Positions 35,387 through 44,898 of a stretch of 64,000 nt of DNA are shown one piece after another. The position numbers were made by a program, and so were the translations under genes. This DNA is from Desulfovibrio litoralis DSM 11393. GTDB lineage: Bacteria; Desulfobacterota; Desulfovibrionia; Desulfovibrionales; Desulfovibrionaceae. The number at the start of each line of letters is the position of its first letter. Position 1 is the first letter of the stretch. Where the stretch lies: contig NZ_FRDI01000005.1 of assembly GCF_900143255.1 (NCBI RefSeq), forward strand, positions 51,715 to 115,714, given 5' to 3'. Below the pieces are notes generated by a model. The model saw only the letters and a program-made list of their open reading frames with translations, made no database searches and was not told the DNA's origin.

Positions 35387-35947
35387 ATGACTCAAAAAGA
35401 TGAAAAACTAGACGAAAAACTAGAAGTAACACCATATTTTGATATGGAACTGGTAATGCAACTTACCCAAGAAACCAGAATTGACGGAGAGTTGATGGAC
35501 TCTCTTTTGGAATATTGGGAAAAATGGTTACCCCATTTAAACGCCCATCACTTAAGTAGTGGCAAGTTAAGCTATTTAGTCGTTTGGCTTAACAAAGAAG
35601 TTGAAGATGATGTTGATAACGCATGGGAAGAATCACCTTCTCAAGCGTTCAGTATCAACGCTTTAGCTCAAGCTATGTGTACTGCGGCAATTCACAGCCT
35701 TGTTCCCGAAGTTCAAGAAGCGGGTTGTGCACCGGCCCCTAAGCCTACTGACGCTTTACAAGATCTTTTGGAAAAATATGAAATTAACTATCTTGATGAA
35801 AATGGTGGATTAGCCAGACGCTATTCTACTGTCACTTTTTATCCGTTTAAAGGTGGCTGTGAAATTTGTTGGTTACAAAAAGATTGTCCTAAAGCCAATG
35901 GCGAAGACAAGCTAAATACCGTTACCCTACCCGGTTATCAAATGTAA
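35387..35947 (+). CDS. conserved-looking protein of unknown function
   Basis: The 186-residue acidic protein has no signal peptide. It is mostly helical in its first 110 residues (LMDSLLEYWEKWLPHLNAHH, then FSINALAQAMCTAAIHSLVPEV). It ends in a beta-rich segment with a Cys pair (GGCEICWLQKDCP) that may bind a metal. CAGGAG lies 8 bases before the ATG. It is monocistronic, with a good terminator after it. I do not recognise the family. Confidence 0.75.
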   Translation: MTQKDEKLDEKLEVTPYFDMELVMQLTQETRIDGELMDSLLEYWEKWLPHLNAHHLSSGKLSYLVVWLNKEVEDDVDNAWEESPSQAFSINALAQAMCTAAIHSLVPEVQEAGCAPAPKPTDALQDLLEKYEINYLDENGGLARRYSTVTFYPFKGGCEICWLQKDCPKANGEDKLNTVTLPGYQM

Positions 35948-36000
35948 AATCATTGAAAACTAGGTTTTACATTGTTTTATCATAATTCCAGGAAAAAGAA

Positions 36001-36037
36001 AAAGCTCACCGTAACATTTTTTGATACAGTGAGCTTT
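36001..36037. terminator. bidirectional terminator
   Basis: AAAGCTCAC (36001-36009) pairs perfectly with GTGAGCTTT (36029-36037), further stabilised inward, and Ts follow on the plus strand and As precede it. It lies between convergent genes ending at 35947 and 36096. Confidence 0.85.
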
Positions 36038-36095
36038 TTTATATTCTTTTGAAAAGATATTTCTTAAAGGTTTATTTTTTTATGATAATTTTTAT

Positions 36096-36935
36096 TTATA
36101 TTTGAAATTTTTCCGTATGAATAATTTCATTTTCAGAGTTTTCAACTTGTAAAAGAAATTCGCCAATTTCTTCTTTTGTCAGGTCATTTGGTAAAACATA
36201 GGTTAAAATGATATCTTTGCTATAGTTAATTTTAAAATTAGAACTAAATTTATTTTCAGGGCTAAGCAACACAGGCGTTTGGCTACCATTTATCAACAAG
36301 CTAATCTTTATTTCACCAGCAACATTGTTTTTTGTTTTGTTAACTATACCAAAGCTTATTCTTAATTTTTTATCATTGATAAATTTAGAAGAAAAACTAT
36401 TGATTTCTATAACATTATTTTGAATATTGGCTGTATTATCATCAACAAGGTTGGTATTATTTTGTTCTTGAGACGTAGAGTTGGTATCAGCCGCAAGAGT
36501 TGCATTTGTTGCACTAAGGCTTGCAACAGAAGATAAAGAGCTTGTGGCGTTTGTTGAGTTTGTTGAGATAGTTGCAAAACTTTTTACGGTTGAGTTATGA
36601 GTAACAATTTCTTGTAAAATAGGTTGAAGTTCTACCGGAGGCTTTTCATCAATGGCTTTAGCAAAAGAATTTAACCTGTCTATTTTGCCCATTTGAGCTT
36701 GAAGAGGTTTAAGCTCTGTATTTTTTAGTTCTATCTCTGCTTCTAAGGTTTGGGTTTTATTCCAAAAATAATATGATAAATAAGTACCACCAATTGCAAC
36801 ACCGGTAATAACTATAATTGTATAGACAAAAAACTTAAGCCAAGCAGCACTCATTCTAAAGCGTAAAACATCGCTGTCATCACGCATAAACAATACGTTA
36901 TAAACAACTCTTTTTTTTATCTTTACTTTGTCCAT
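36096..36935 (-). CDS. membrane-anchored protein with a low-complexity linker
   Basis: The 279-residue protein has a cytoplasmic N-terminus (about 35 residues), one membrane segment (about 35-57, VYTIIVITGVAIGGTYLSYYFW), a short coiled region, then a Ser/Thr/Asn/Ala-rich linker (about 120-165). The C-terminal beta domain (about 170-279) contains KLRISFGIVNKTKNNVAGEIKI. It directly abuts the L,D-transpeptidase gene on the same strand, with no base between stop and start. It is probably an extracytoplasmic partner of that enzyme. Its family is unknown to me. Confidence 0.75.
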   Translation of the reverse strand: MDKVKIKKRVVYNVLFMRDDSDVLRFRMSAAWLKFFVYTIIVITGVAIGGTYLSYYFWNKTQTLEAEIELKNTELKPLQAQMGKIDRLNSFAKAIDEKPPVELQPILQEIVTHNSTVKSFATISTNSTNATSSLSSVASLSATNATLAADTNSTSQEQNNTNLVDDNTANIQNNVIEINSFSSKFINDKKLRISFGIVNKTKNNVAGEIKISLLINGSQTPVLLSPENKFSSNFKINYSKDIILTYVLPNDLTKEEIGEFLLQVENSENEIIHTEKFQI

Positions 36936-38570
36936 TTATTTTCTCCAGTCTTCTCTGATAATCTCAAAGCTATTTTTTGTTGGTTTTAAGTAAAGAATTT
37001 TTGTTCCTTTATCTCCTTTACCCGAATTATCTTTATAGTTTTGAGTAAATTCAACTTGTATGGAGTCTTTATCTTTTTTAATTTTAATATTATTAAAAAC
37101 AATTTTCTTTGGTTTATTGGTTTTCCAGAGAGAAGCTTTTTGTGCTTTTATCGAGGCAAGACCTTTACGATCTCCTTGTTGTGCGTTTTTAGCATAAAAC
37201 TTAGTATAGCTGTTTAGGTCGGCTTTTTGCCATGCAAAACGCCATTTTTCAACAAATTCTTTTATTTGTTCGTCTTGAGTTTTTTCTTTTTTTACTACTT
37301 TTTCAGTATCGTTTTTAGTTGTTTGTTTTGAGATTGTTTTTTCAGGTTGTGTTTGTATTGGCGTTTTATTTGAAGCATCTATTACCGTTGAATCACCTTC
37401 GGTCTTTAAAGGTACTTCTGCTTGAGTTTTTTCTCCGCCCGGGTCGTCAAGACTTGCGGTCATAACACTTCCGTCGATGGTTAACCCCGGTATCCACTCC
37501 ATTCCAACAATGCGATAGTTTCCATTATCATTTTCTTGCCAATATAATCTTCTAACACCTTTGGTTTCTAAGTTAGGTGCTTTATAGTCTTGAAAAAACC
37601 AAGTTACCCAATATCCCGGTCCTTCAGCAACTTGAATATTGCTAACGTTGTTTTTTATCCATGCGAGTTGTTTAAATAAGCGTTCTTTTTGGGCTTTAAA
37701 CTGAGAAAAAGGTTCTTGAGAGATACTGTAAGAATCTGCGTCATAAAATTCAAACATTTTATGAGAGCGATTTTCCCACTCTTTTGCCCATGAAGTTACA
37801 TTTTTCTTTAATATATTGATAGTGTTTTGTTTTTTCTTAAGTTCTTCTTTTGTTTCCGAACCAATAGGCGTTTCAACAACATCAGCCAAAGCAACAGCAA
37901 TCCCGGGTTGTAAAATCTTTCCAAAGTTGGCAAGGTCAGTGTTATTCATAGCGACACAGCCTTGAGTTTCTAGGGGAGTAATATTATAACCTCGCCCGTG
38001 AATCCATATTCCATAACCTGTTTTACGCCTTAATTTATCGACGGGGTTAGGATAATTTAAGGTATATGCTTCATTTCCGTAAAGGGTATAATCAAGCCCC
38101 CCATTAATTTTACGCACAACAAAATAAATCCCCTCAGGGGTTTTAAGGTCGCCTTCTATCTTTTTATCTCCAATTACCTGACCGGTAGTACAGATAAAAG
38201 ACGAAGTTTTTTTCAGCGGGCTGTTGTGTTCATAGAGTTCAATCTCTTGTCTGGTTTTATCAACTGTTACCAGTTTACCAACATTAACGTTATGGGGGTG
38301 AACTTTTACCTTCCAACCCGTTCCCGGTGTAACGGTTTGCATGATGCTGCGTTTATTGGTTTTATTAATATTGTCCGCTTCTTCTGTTTTTGTCGATTGT
38401 TCTGCTATTCCGGTAACGCCCGTTCTTGTTGGTACATTTAGGTTTGATAAAACGGAACTTGCATGGCAATAATCAATACTTACAAAAAACATATAAATAA
38501 AAACGACGAAAAGACAATTTATTTGTTTATTTCTTAATAAAACATCTATGATATATTTTTTTAAATGCAT
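36936..38570 (-). CDS. L,D-transpeptidase with a C-terminal SnoaL/NTF2-like domain
   Basis: The 544-residue exported protein has a signal/membrane segment (about 18-37) and a YkuD-type catalytic domain (about 97-230) with IHGRGYNITPLETQGCVAMN. His191 and Cys205 are the catalytic pair. The late domain (about 430-544) ends KILYLKPTKNSFEIIREDWRK, an NTF2-like fold. L,D-transpeptidases make 3-3 peptidoglycan crosslinks or attach proteins to the wall. It forms a pair with the adjacent membrane protein gene. The call is secure for the domain; the exact reaction is not. Confidence 0.88.
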   Translation of the reverse strand: MHLKKYIIDVLLRNKQINCLFVVFIYMFFVSIDYCHASSVLSNLNVPTRTGVTGIAEQSTKTEEADNINKTNKRSIMQTVTPGTGWKVKVHPHNVNVGKLVTVDKTRQEIELYEHNSPLKKTSSFICTTGQVIGDKKIEGDLKTPEGIYFVVRKINGGLDYTLYGNEAYTLNYPNPVDKLRRKTGYGIWIHGRGYNITPLETQGCVAMNNTDLANFGKILQPGIAVALADVVETPIGSETKEELKKKQNTINILKKNVTSWAKEWENRSHKMFEFYDADSYSISQEPFSQFKAQKERLFKQLAWIKNNVSNIQVAEGPGYWVTWFFQDYKAPNLETKGVRRLYWQENDNGNYRIVGMEWIPGLTIDGSVMTASLDDPGGEKTQAEVPLKTEGDSTVIDASNKTPIQTQPEKTISKQTTKNDTEKVVKKEKTQDEQIKEFVEKWRFAWQKADLNSYTKFYAKNAQQGDRKGLASIKAQKASLWKTNKPKKIVFNNIKIKKDKDSIQVEFTQNYKDNSGKGDKGTKILYLKPTKNSFEIIREDWRK

Positions 38571-38802
38571 AACAATAGATAACAGTTATAATGTTGTTTG
38601 TGAAATATCCACGGCAATCTGTTTGTGAAAAATATAAAATTAAGATTACTGTTTTTGGAATTCGAAAAATACAAAAAAGATTATTCGGTTTTTATATGCT
38701 TATTAAAACTCAACTCAGTATTTAATAATAACAGAAACAAAATCTTTAGACAATCTTTATTTTTTATTAATAATATGTTTTAAACCTATTTAAACAACTC
38801 GC

Positions 38803-39369
38803 TTATTTTCCAAGTTCTACTAATTCGTTGCGAGTAAAAATACTAATTACTTTATAACCTTCTTTTTCAAGGATTTCTCTACCGCCCTGTTCTCTATCTA
38901 GAATAATGGCGATAACGGCAATTTTTAAACCAACGTCTTCTATTCTTTTACAGGCTTTTAAAACAGAACCGCCAGTTGTAATAACGTCTTCGAGCATGGC
39001 GACTTGGTCTCCTTCGCTAAAATTAACCAAACCTTCAACAAATTGTTTGGTTCCGTGTCCTTTAGCTTCTTTTCTGACCAATAAACCATCTAAGGCTTTA
39101 TTCATTTCATGTGATATAACTGTTGTGGCAGAAACCAAAGGGTCTGCTCCCATAGTCATTCCGCCCACCCCTTTAATAGAGTAATCTTTAAGAAGTATAT
39201 TAAATATTTTTCCAATAAGCCAAGAGCCTTCGGCGTTTAAAGAGCTTTGACGACAATCAAAATAATAGTTACTTTTTTGTCCGGAACTTAAAGTAAAATC
39301 ACCTTCTTTATATGATTTTTTTATTAAAATTTTAGCTAATCGTTTTTTTAATTCCAATAATTCAGACAT
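38803..39369 (-). CDS. pyrE: orotate phosphoribosyltransferase
   Basis: The 188-residue protein has the PRPP-binding motif AMLEDVITTGGS (E127, D128), plus FTLSSGQKSNYYFDCR, GGMTMGADPLV and the flexible loop RKEAKGHGTKQFVEG. It makes orotidine 5'-monophosphate in pyrimidine synthesis. It stands 72 bp downstream of the histidine kinase gene on the same strand, so cotranscription is possible but not required. Confidence 0.94.
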   Translation of the reverse strand: MSELLELKKRLAKILIKKSYKEGDFTLSSGQKSNYYFDCRQSSLNAEGSWLIGKIFNILLKDYSIKGVGGMTMGADPLVSATTVISHEMNKALDGLLVRKEAKGHGTKQFVEGLVNFSEGDQVAMLEDVITTGGSVLKACKRIEDVGLKIAVIAIILDREQGGREILEKEGYKVISIFTRNELVELGK

Positions 39370-39441
39370 ATAATTCTCCGTATTTGTTTTATTTTTTCTT
39401 TATTAATTTGTATTTTGTAAATTTACAAGCATATTTTACAG

Positions 39442-40938
39442 TTATAAACTATTTTCGTCTATATCGCCAACAGGAAGTATGATGGTAATTATTGCGCCGC
39501 CTTCAGGATTATTCATAAAATTTATTTCCCCACCGTGGCTACTGACAATACTGTTAACAATAGGTAACCCAAGCCCGGTACCTTCATCTTTTGTGGTATA
39601 AAATGGATCAAGCAGGTGCTCTAAAACATCTTGGCTAAAACCCGGGCCGGAGTCAATAAATCTGATATTTACTTTTTTGTCATCAGAAGAAACCGTTACA
39701 TTAATAACGCCGCCATTTTTCATTTCTTGAATAGAGTTTACAATAATATTGTAAAAGGCTCTATATAAAAGGTCTTTGTCGCCGTTAACCCAAGCTCCTT
39801 TGACAGGATATTGTTTCATAATATCCACTGAATATTTTAATAAATCAGGGCTGATAAAGGCAAAAATCTGTTCAAGCACCAGAATAACGTCTATATATTG
39901 TTGTTTAGGTTGTTTGGGTTTGGCATAATCTAAAAAGTCGCTGATTGTTTGAGACAAACGTAATGATTCATCGTGCATGGCGGTTAAAAACTTTGCTGTT
40001 GTCGGATCTTGACCTATTGGGCGTTTTAGTAAAAGTTCAATTGTTGAACGAATAATTCCTAATGGGTTTCTGATTTCATGAGCAATACTGGCAACGACCC
40101 TACCCATGCTGACAAAGCGTTCATTTTGGTGCAGTTCGGTTAAAAGTTTTTGGCGTTCTTGAAAGCGTACGGATAAAGCGTGTTCTGCTCTTTTTATAAA
40201 TACTAAAAGCAATATAAATAAAAGAGTTGAAGAGATTAAAGCAACTCCAATAACTAAACGCTGAAATCGAACAATTACCCCCATATCTTCCGTAATATCT
40301 TGAGAAAATTCAAGAATAGAAATCGCCGGCCCCTCTTTATCAGAAGAGCTGACTTTATTTTCAATTTGCATAGGGTAAGTTGTTCTTAAATAAAAACTGC
40401 CTTGCTTTAAATTAGGCTGAAAAATTGCCTGCCAAAAAGGAATTGAAGAATCAATATTAAAAATCGGCGTTGTGCTTAGTTGTGCTTGTTGCGTAGCGGG
40501 AGATGAAAAAACATTGCTTCCAATTTCTGCTTTATTTGTGGAATAAGTTACCTTTTGCGCGTGATCAAAAATACGCAGATTATGAATATTTAAACCATCA
40601 ACCGAGGTTTTAACGGTTTCATCTAGTCTTTCATATTGAGCCGGTTGGCGTAAAGAGATACGTCCAAAGGCAAGTAGCGTTGGAATAGAAAACTTGCGAT
40701 ATACATCTTGGTTAATATTTTCTGCTAACAAAGAGGCAAAACCCTGTTCTTTTTTTAATAGAACATCTCTGGCAGATTGTCCGATAAATACAGATAATAA
40801 TAAGCCGGAAGCAAGAGTTAAAAATAATAAAATCCACGCCAAAGATTTAGCTATTCCAAAACCATAATCTTTAGAATCTTTATAATTTTCTTGAGTTAAT
40901 TCTTGATGTTTTTTAGAACTTTCAGGTGTTTGTTGCAT
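39442..40938 (-). CDS. membrane sensor histidine kinase
   Basis: The 498-residue protein has two membrane segments (about 33-54 and 228-248) enclosing a roughly 175-residue periplasmic sensor region. HisKA follows with SIAHEIRNPLGIIRS (phospho-acceptor H287), then the HATPase_c boxes (N box YNIIVNSIQEM, G1 DSGPGF, G2 GTGLGLPIV). No response regulator is in the window, so it is an orphan. It lies 36 bp downstream of RNase J, an unusual pairing. The signal sensed is unknown. Confidence 0.9.
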   Translation of the reverse strand: MQQTPESSKKHQELTQENYKDSKDYGFGIAKSLAWILLFLTLASGLLLSVFIGQSARDVLLKKEQGFASLLAENINQDVYRKFSIPTLLAFGRISLRQPAQYERLDETVKTSVDGLNIHNLRIFDHAQKVTYSTNKAEIGSNVFSSPATQQAQLSTTPIFNIDSSIPFWQAIFQPNLKQGSFYLRTTYPMQIENKVSSSDKEGPAISILEFSQDITEDMGVIVRFQRLVIGVALISSTLLFILLLVFIKRAEHALSVRFQERQKLLTELHQNERFVSMGRVVASIAHEIRNPLGIIRSTIELLLKRPIGQDPTTAKFLTAMHDESLRLSQTISDFLDYAKPKQPKQQYIDVILVLEQIFAFISPDLLKYSVDIMKQYPVKGAWVNGDKDLLYRAFYNIIVNSIQEMKNGGVINVTVSSDDKKVNIRFIDSGPGFSQDVLEHLLDPFYTTKDEGTGLGLPIVNSIVSSHGGEINFMNNPEGGAIITIILPVGDIDENSL

Positions 40939-40974
40939 ATTTTGATAAATTTCTAATGAATAAAATTACAATAA

Positions 40975-42642
40975 TTAAACTGTTGCAATAACAGGTACAA
41001 TAATCGGATCTCTCTCTAATATCTTTTTGAAAAAACGCCTTAATGATGAACGTATTTTATCTTGTAACTTATCAACAGAAGCGTGAGGGTCATTTTCAAA
41101 AACATCTAAAATCAAACACTTTGCATCTTCTAATAAATAATCAAAGTGTTCTTCAAACACAAAACCGCGAGAAAACACCGCAGGACCATATAAAATATTC
41201 CAAGTAACCTCGTCGATAACAAGAACTGCGATTAACATGCCTTCATCGCCCAAAATTTGACGATCTCTTAAAACAGAAGTTCCAACATCACCAACGCCTT
41301 TTCCGTCTACTAAAATAGAGTCTACGGCAACAGGTTCTTCAAAGCGTATCCCTACAGGCAATAAAGTTATAGGCTGTCCGTCTTCCAAAATTATTGCTCG
41401 TTCAGGAGTTACACCACATTCAACGGCTAAACGAGAATGCTTAACCAAGTGTCTATATTCACCATGCACAGGTATAAAAGTTTTAGGGCGTGTTGCAAGC
41501 AACATGGCTTTTAACTCTTCTTTATAAGCGTGTCCTGATGCGTGAATGCTGTGCATTTTATCATAACAGACCTCAGCTCCAAGCCTATATAAGTTATCTA
41601 CCATACGAGTTACAGCTTCTACATTTCCGGGTATCATGCGAGAAGATAATAAAACCGTATCGCCTTGATGCACGCTTAGTTGTTTATGCCCGCCACGCAC
41701 AATACGGGATAAAGCAGACATAGGCTCACCTTGAGAACCGGTAACGATAAAAACAACTTTATCATCTGGCAAAACAGGCATTTCATTAAGGTCTATAAAT
41801 AAATCACCCTCAGAAACATTCAAATATCCAAGATTTTTGGCGATTTCTATATTAACTCCTAAACTTCGCCCACTTACGCCGACTTTGCGTCCAAACTCTT
41901 TGGCACAATCTAAAACTTCTTGAATCCTTTGGATATGGCTGGAAAATAGAGTAACGATAATACGCCCTTTTGCCTCTTTAAATATTGACCTAAAAGTTTC
42001 TACGATCTTACGCTCATTAATTGACCAACCTTCTTGTTCAATATTGGTAGAGTCAGACATCAATAAACGCACACCCTCTTTACCTGCAAAGCGTTTGAAT
42101 TGTTTTAAGTCTGTACCCCAATTTTCAATTAACGGGTCTTTATCTATTTTAAAATCGCCCGTGTGAATAATTTTTCCAACCGGGCTGTCTATTCCTAAAG
42201 CAAGACCATCAATAATAGAGTGGCAAACAGGGAAAAAGTGTATTTTTAATCCGGCGACTTTTAAAGTTTTTCCCGGCTTTACCGGAATTAGAGTTACTTT
42301 ATCCAACAAACCTCGTTCTCGTAATTTATGTTCTACTAAAGCTAAAGTAAATTTTGAACCATAAATAGGAACATTAACGTATTTTACTAACCAAGGTAAA
42401 GCCCCGATATGGTCTTCGTGTCCGTGAGTTAAAATAATAGCTTTAAGTTGATCTTTTTTAGAAATGATATGATCAAAGCGAGGAATAACAACATCAATTC
42501 CCAGATGATAGTTTTCAGGAAACATCAAACCACAATCTATTAATATTGATCCGTCTTGGCTTGATACTTCCATACAGTTCATACCGATTTCTCCAAGTCC
42601 ACCCAATGGAGTAATAGTAAGAAATCGGTTTTCATCAAACAT
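40975..42642 (-). CDS. rnj: ribonuclease J
   Basis: The 555-residue protein is a metallo-beta-lactamase/beta-CASP nuclease with THGHEDHIGALPW (H73, H75, D77, H78), CHSIIDGLALGID, HTGDFKID, SDSTN, GSQGEPMSAL and HASGHA. RNase J is a 5'-to-3' exonuclease and endonuclease for mRNA decay and rRNA maturation. It is the usual length. Alone among the minus-strand genes here it faces a large spacer (395 bp) upstream of the aldolase cluster. Confidence 0.95.
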   Translation of the reverse strand: MFDENRFLTITPLGGLGEIGMNCMEVSSQDGSILIDCGLMFPENYHLGIDVVIPRFDHIISKKDQLKAIILTHGHEDHIGALPWLVKYVNVPIYGSKFTLALVEHKLRERGLLDKVTLIPVKPGKTLKVAGLKIHFFPVCHSIIDGLALGIDSPVGKIIHTGDFKIDKDPLIENWGTDLKQFKRFAGKEGVRLLMSDSTNIEQEGWSINERKIVETFRSIFKEAKGRIIVTLFSSHIQRIQEVLDCAKEFGRKVGVSGRSLGVNIEIAKNLGYLNVSEGDLFIDLNEMPVLPDDKVVFIVTGSQGEPMSALSRIVRGGHKQLSVHQGDTVLLSSRMIPGNVEAVTRMVDNLYRLGAEVCYDKMHSIHASGHAYKEELKAMLLATRPKTFIPVHGEYRHLVKHSRLAVECGVTPERAIILEDGQPITLLPVGIRFEEPVAVDSILVDGKGVGDVGTSVLRDRQILGDEGMLIAVLVIDEVTWNILYGPAVFSRGFVFEEHFDYLLEDAKCLILDVFENDPHASVDKLQDKIRSSLRRFFKKILERDPIIVPVIATV

Positions 42643-43037
42643 TATGCACCTGCTATATTATTTATAAAAGTTAGACTAAAAAATTAATTAAGTGTTATTT
42701 TTTATGCTTTATACCCATTAAACATTTTATTCGCAACCATATTTTAATCGTTTGTAATAATGAAACACTTTCTTCCGTTTTCTTTGATTGTTTTTTAAAT
42801 AGAGACTATTGCAAAATAGTTTCAAAGTGGCTTTTTTTAAAGATACACTCCAAAAACAAGAATAAGGAAATTTAATTTTCCTATAAAATGAGTGTTTTTT
42901 GTGAGTTTTTTTTACTTCTCAATAATCTGGAAATGTAGTATCTTATTGTTTGTGTCTATTGATAAAAGATGATTATATATTTTTATTTACAACATTTTAT
43001 CAAAAAAATACAATTACTTTACTAAAGAGAAAACATC
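42643..43037. other. 395-bp divergent intergenic region
   Basis: This region between minus-strand rnj and the plus-strand aldolase gene holds the truncated element copy at 42801-42907. The 42643-42800 part is AT-rich without a supportable frame. The 42908-43037 part presumably carries the cluster promoter, but no clear -35/-10 pair was picked out. Confidence 0.45.
42801..42907 (-). repeat. interspersed structured element, copy 4 (truncated)
   Basis: This 107-bp segment matches the reverse complement of the right half of 47870-48060: GAGACTATTGCA, TCAAAGTGGCTTT, ACACTCCAAAAAC, GAATAAGGAAA and TTTAATTTTCCT, then AAAATGAGTG. It has ACTATT/AATAGT at its left end. The left half of the full element is missing. 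It is inverted relative to the copy at 47870-48060, on the other side of the five-gene cluster. Confidence 0.75.
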
Positions 43038-43814
43038 ATGATTGCAAGCAGTGAAATACGCAATAAGTTACATAACGGTCAAGCAAGTATTGGAACATGG
43101 CTACAACTAACCTGCCCTGAGTCCGCCGAAATAATCGGAAGAATGGGCTATGATTGGGCGGCCGTTGATATGGAACACGGTTCTTTTTCCAGAACTGATT
43201 TACCAAATATTTTTAGAGCGTTGGAGCTTGGTGGAACTTTACCTTTCGCCAGAGTTGCCGAACCAAGCTTAAGAGAAATTAAAATTGTGGTTGATTCGGG
43301 GGCGAGAGGCGTAATTTTTCCCTTTATTGAAGACAGAGAAACGTTAGATAAAGCAATAGCTTATTCTTTGTACCCCAACACAAATGGCTTAGGAAAAAGA
43401 GGCGTTGGTTTTTGTCGTGCTAACTGTTTTGGTTTAGATTTTTCTAAACATATAGCTTGTGAAAACCCTTTAGGCGAAAGTTTAGTTTTAGTGGCCCAGA
43501 TAGAAAGTATAAAAGCGGTAAAAAACCTTGATGAAATCTTTTCACAAAAACGCTTAGATGCTTATATAATTGGACCTTATGACCTTTCCGCTTCAATGGG
43601 CTTAACAGGACAATTTAATCACCCTGATTTTATTGCGGCTTTAAAAGAAATTGAATTGGTAGCAAAAAAATATAATGTCCCTAAAGGATTTCATATTGTT
43701 GAACCCAATACAGAGTTTTTAAAAGAAAAAATAGCAGAAGGTTATGTGTTTTTAGCCTATGGTATTGATGCCTTGTTTTTAATGCGTTCGGCAAAAGCTC
43801 CCTTGTTAAAGTAG
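43038..43814 (+). CDS. HpcH/HpaI aldolase family protein
   Basis: The 258-residue protein has the family start GTWLQLTCPESAEIIGRMGYDWAAVDMEHG, the metal-binding Glu in VAQIES and Asp in IGPYDLSASMG, and HIVEPN. These class II aldolases cleave 2-keto-3-deoxy acids or 4-hydroxy-2-oxo acids to pyruvate plus an aldehyde. The substrate cannot be read from sequence. It opens a plus-strand run of five genes to 47757 (epimerase, Trm112-like, permease, Ddh) that suggests one catabolic or salvage route. Confidence 0.85.
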   Translation: MIASSEIRNKLHNGQASIGTWLQLTCPESAEIIGRMGYDWAAVDMEHGSFSRTDLPNIFRALELGGTLPFARVAEPSLREIKIVVDSGARGVIFPFIEDRETLDKAIAYSLYPNTNGLGKRGVGFCRANCFGLDFSKHIACENPLGESLVLVAQIESIKAVKNLDEIFSQKRLDAYIIGPYDLSASMGLTGQFNHPDFIAALKEIELVAKKYNVPKGFHIVEPNTEFLKEKIAEGYVFLAYGIDALFLMRSAKAPLLK

Positions 43815-43847
43815 AGTTAAAATAGAATTAAAATAAAGTTAAGATAA
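43815..43847 (+). repeat. three tandem 11-bp repeats between genes
   Basis: AGTTAAAATAG, AATTAAAATAA and AGTTAAGATAA follow one another (43815-43825, 43826-43836, 43837-43847) in the gap between the aldolase and epimerase genes. The unit is RRTTAARATAR. It may be replication slippage in AT-rich DNA or a simple binding-site array. Confidence 0.55.
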
Positions 43848-43889
43848 ATTAAACAATTAAAAATAAAATCGAAAAATGAGAAAATAAGA

Positions 43890-44867
43890 ATGAAAATAAT
43901 AGTTTTTGGTGGTTCTGGTTTTTTAGGCTCTCATGTTGCAGATAAACTTTCTGATGCTGGGCATGAAGTAACCTTGTTTGATATTCGCCCTTCTCTTTGG
44001 TTAAGAGAAGATCAAAAAATGATTGTTGGCGATATTTTAAACGAAAAAACCGTAAATGACGCTGTGGCTGGTTGTGATGCTGTTTATAACTTCGCAGGTA
44101 TCGCAGATATTGGAGAGGCTGGTTCAAAGCCCGTTGATACGGTTCGCTTTAACGTTTTAGGAAACGCCATTATTTTAGAGGCTGCTCGTCTTGCGAATGT
44201 TAAGCGTTTTGTTTTTGCATCTTCTTTATATGTATATAGTCAATCAGGTGGTTTTTATCGTTGCAGCAAGCAAGCGAGTGAACTATTTATAGAAAACTTT
44301 TATCAAGTTTATGGTTTAGAATACACAAACTTACGCTATGGCTCTTTATATGGACCTCGTGCTGATAATCGGAACGCTGTTTATCGTTTTGCTCGTGAAG
44401 CGTTAGAAAAAGGCAGTATCACTTATTATGGTCGCCCTAACGCCTTGCGTGAATATATTCATATTGAAGATGCTGCTCGCTGTAGTGTTGAGATTTTAGA
44501 ACCTGAATATGCTAATACTAATATTGTTTTAACAGGCACTCAACCAATGAGAGTTGGCGATTTATTAAAGATGATTGCCGAAATGCTCGGAAAAAATATT
44601 AAAATTATTGATGTTTTAGACGCATCAACACAAGAAAATACAAATAAGACTGATGCTAATGAACTAAAAATAATGTTCCAAGGCGATGGCAAAAGCGGAC
44701 ATTATGAAATTACCCCTTATTCATTTAATCCTCGTGTGGGCATGAAAATGACTCCACGTTTAACCACAGATTTAGGACAAGGCATTTTAAGAGTAATAGA
44801 AGAGGTACATAAAGACGTTAACCCTCAATTACAAACTGTTTATGGCACTTTAGTTAAAAATAAATAA
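43890..44867 (+). CDS. NAD(P)-dependent epimerase/dehydratase (extended SDR)
   Basis: The 325-residue protein has the Rossmann motif GGSGFLGSHVADKL, the catalytic YRCSK (Y-x-x-x-K), NLRYGSLYGPRADNRNAVYRF and GRPNALREYIHIEDAA, all typical of nucleotide-sugar epimerases. The reaction and substrate are not determined. A 75-bp gap carrying an 11-bp tandem repeat precedes it. It is followed by a Trm112-like gene at 31 bp. With the aldolase and permease it may modify or interconvert a sugar acid, which is inference. Confidence 0.85.
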   Translation: MKIIVFGGSGFLGSHVADKLSDAGHEVTLFDIRPSLWLREDQKMIVGDILNEKTVNDAVAGCDAVYNFAGIADIGEAGSKPVDTVRFNVLGNAIILEAARLANVKRFVFASSLYVYSQSGGFYRCSKQASELFIENFYQVYGLEYTNLRYGSLYGPRADNRNAVYRFAREALEKGSITYYGRPNALREYIHIEDAARCSVEILEPEYANTNIVLTGTQPMRVGDLLKMIAEMLGKNIKIIDVLDASTQENTNKTDANELKIMFQGDGKSGHYEITPYSFNPRVGMKMTPRLTTDLGQGILRVIEEVHKDVNPQLQTVYGTLVKNK

Positions 44868-44898
44868 CAAAAAATTAAAAGAATAAAAGGGTTGTTTT

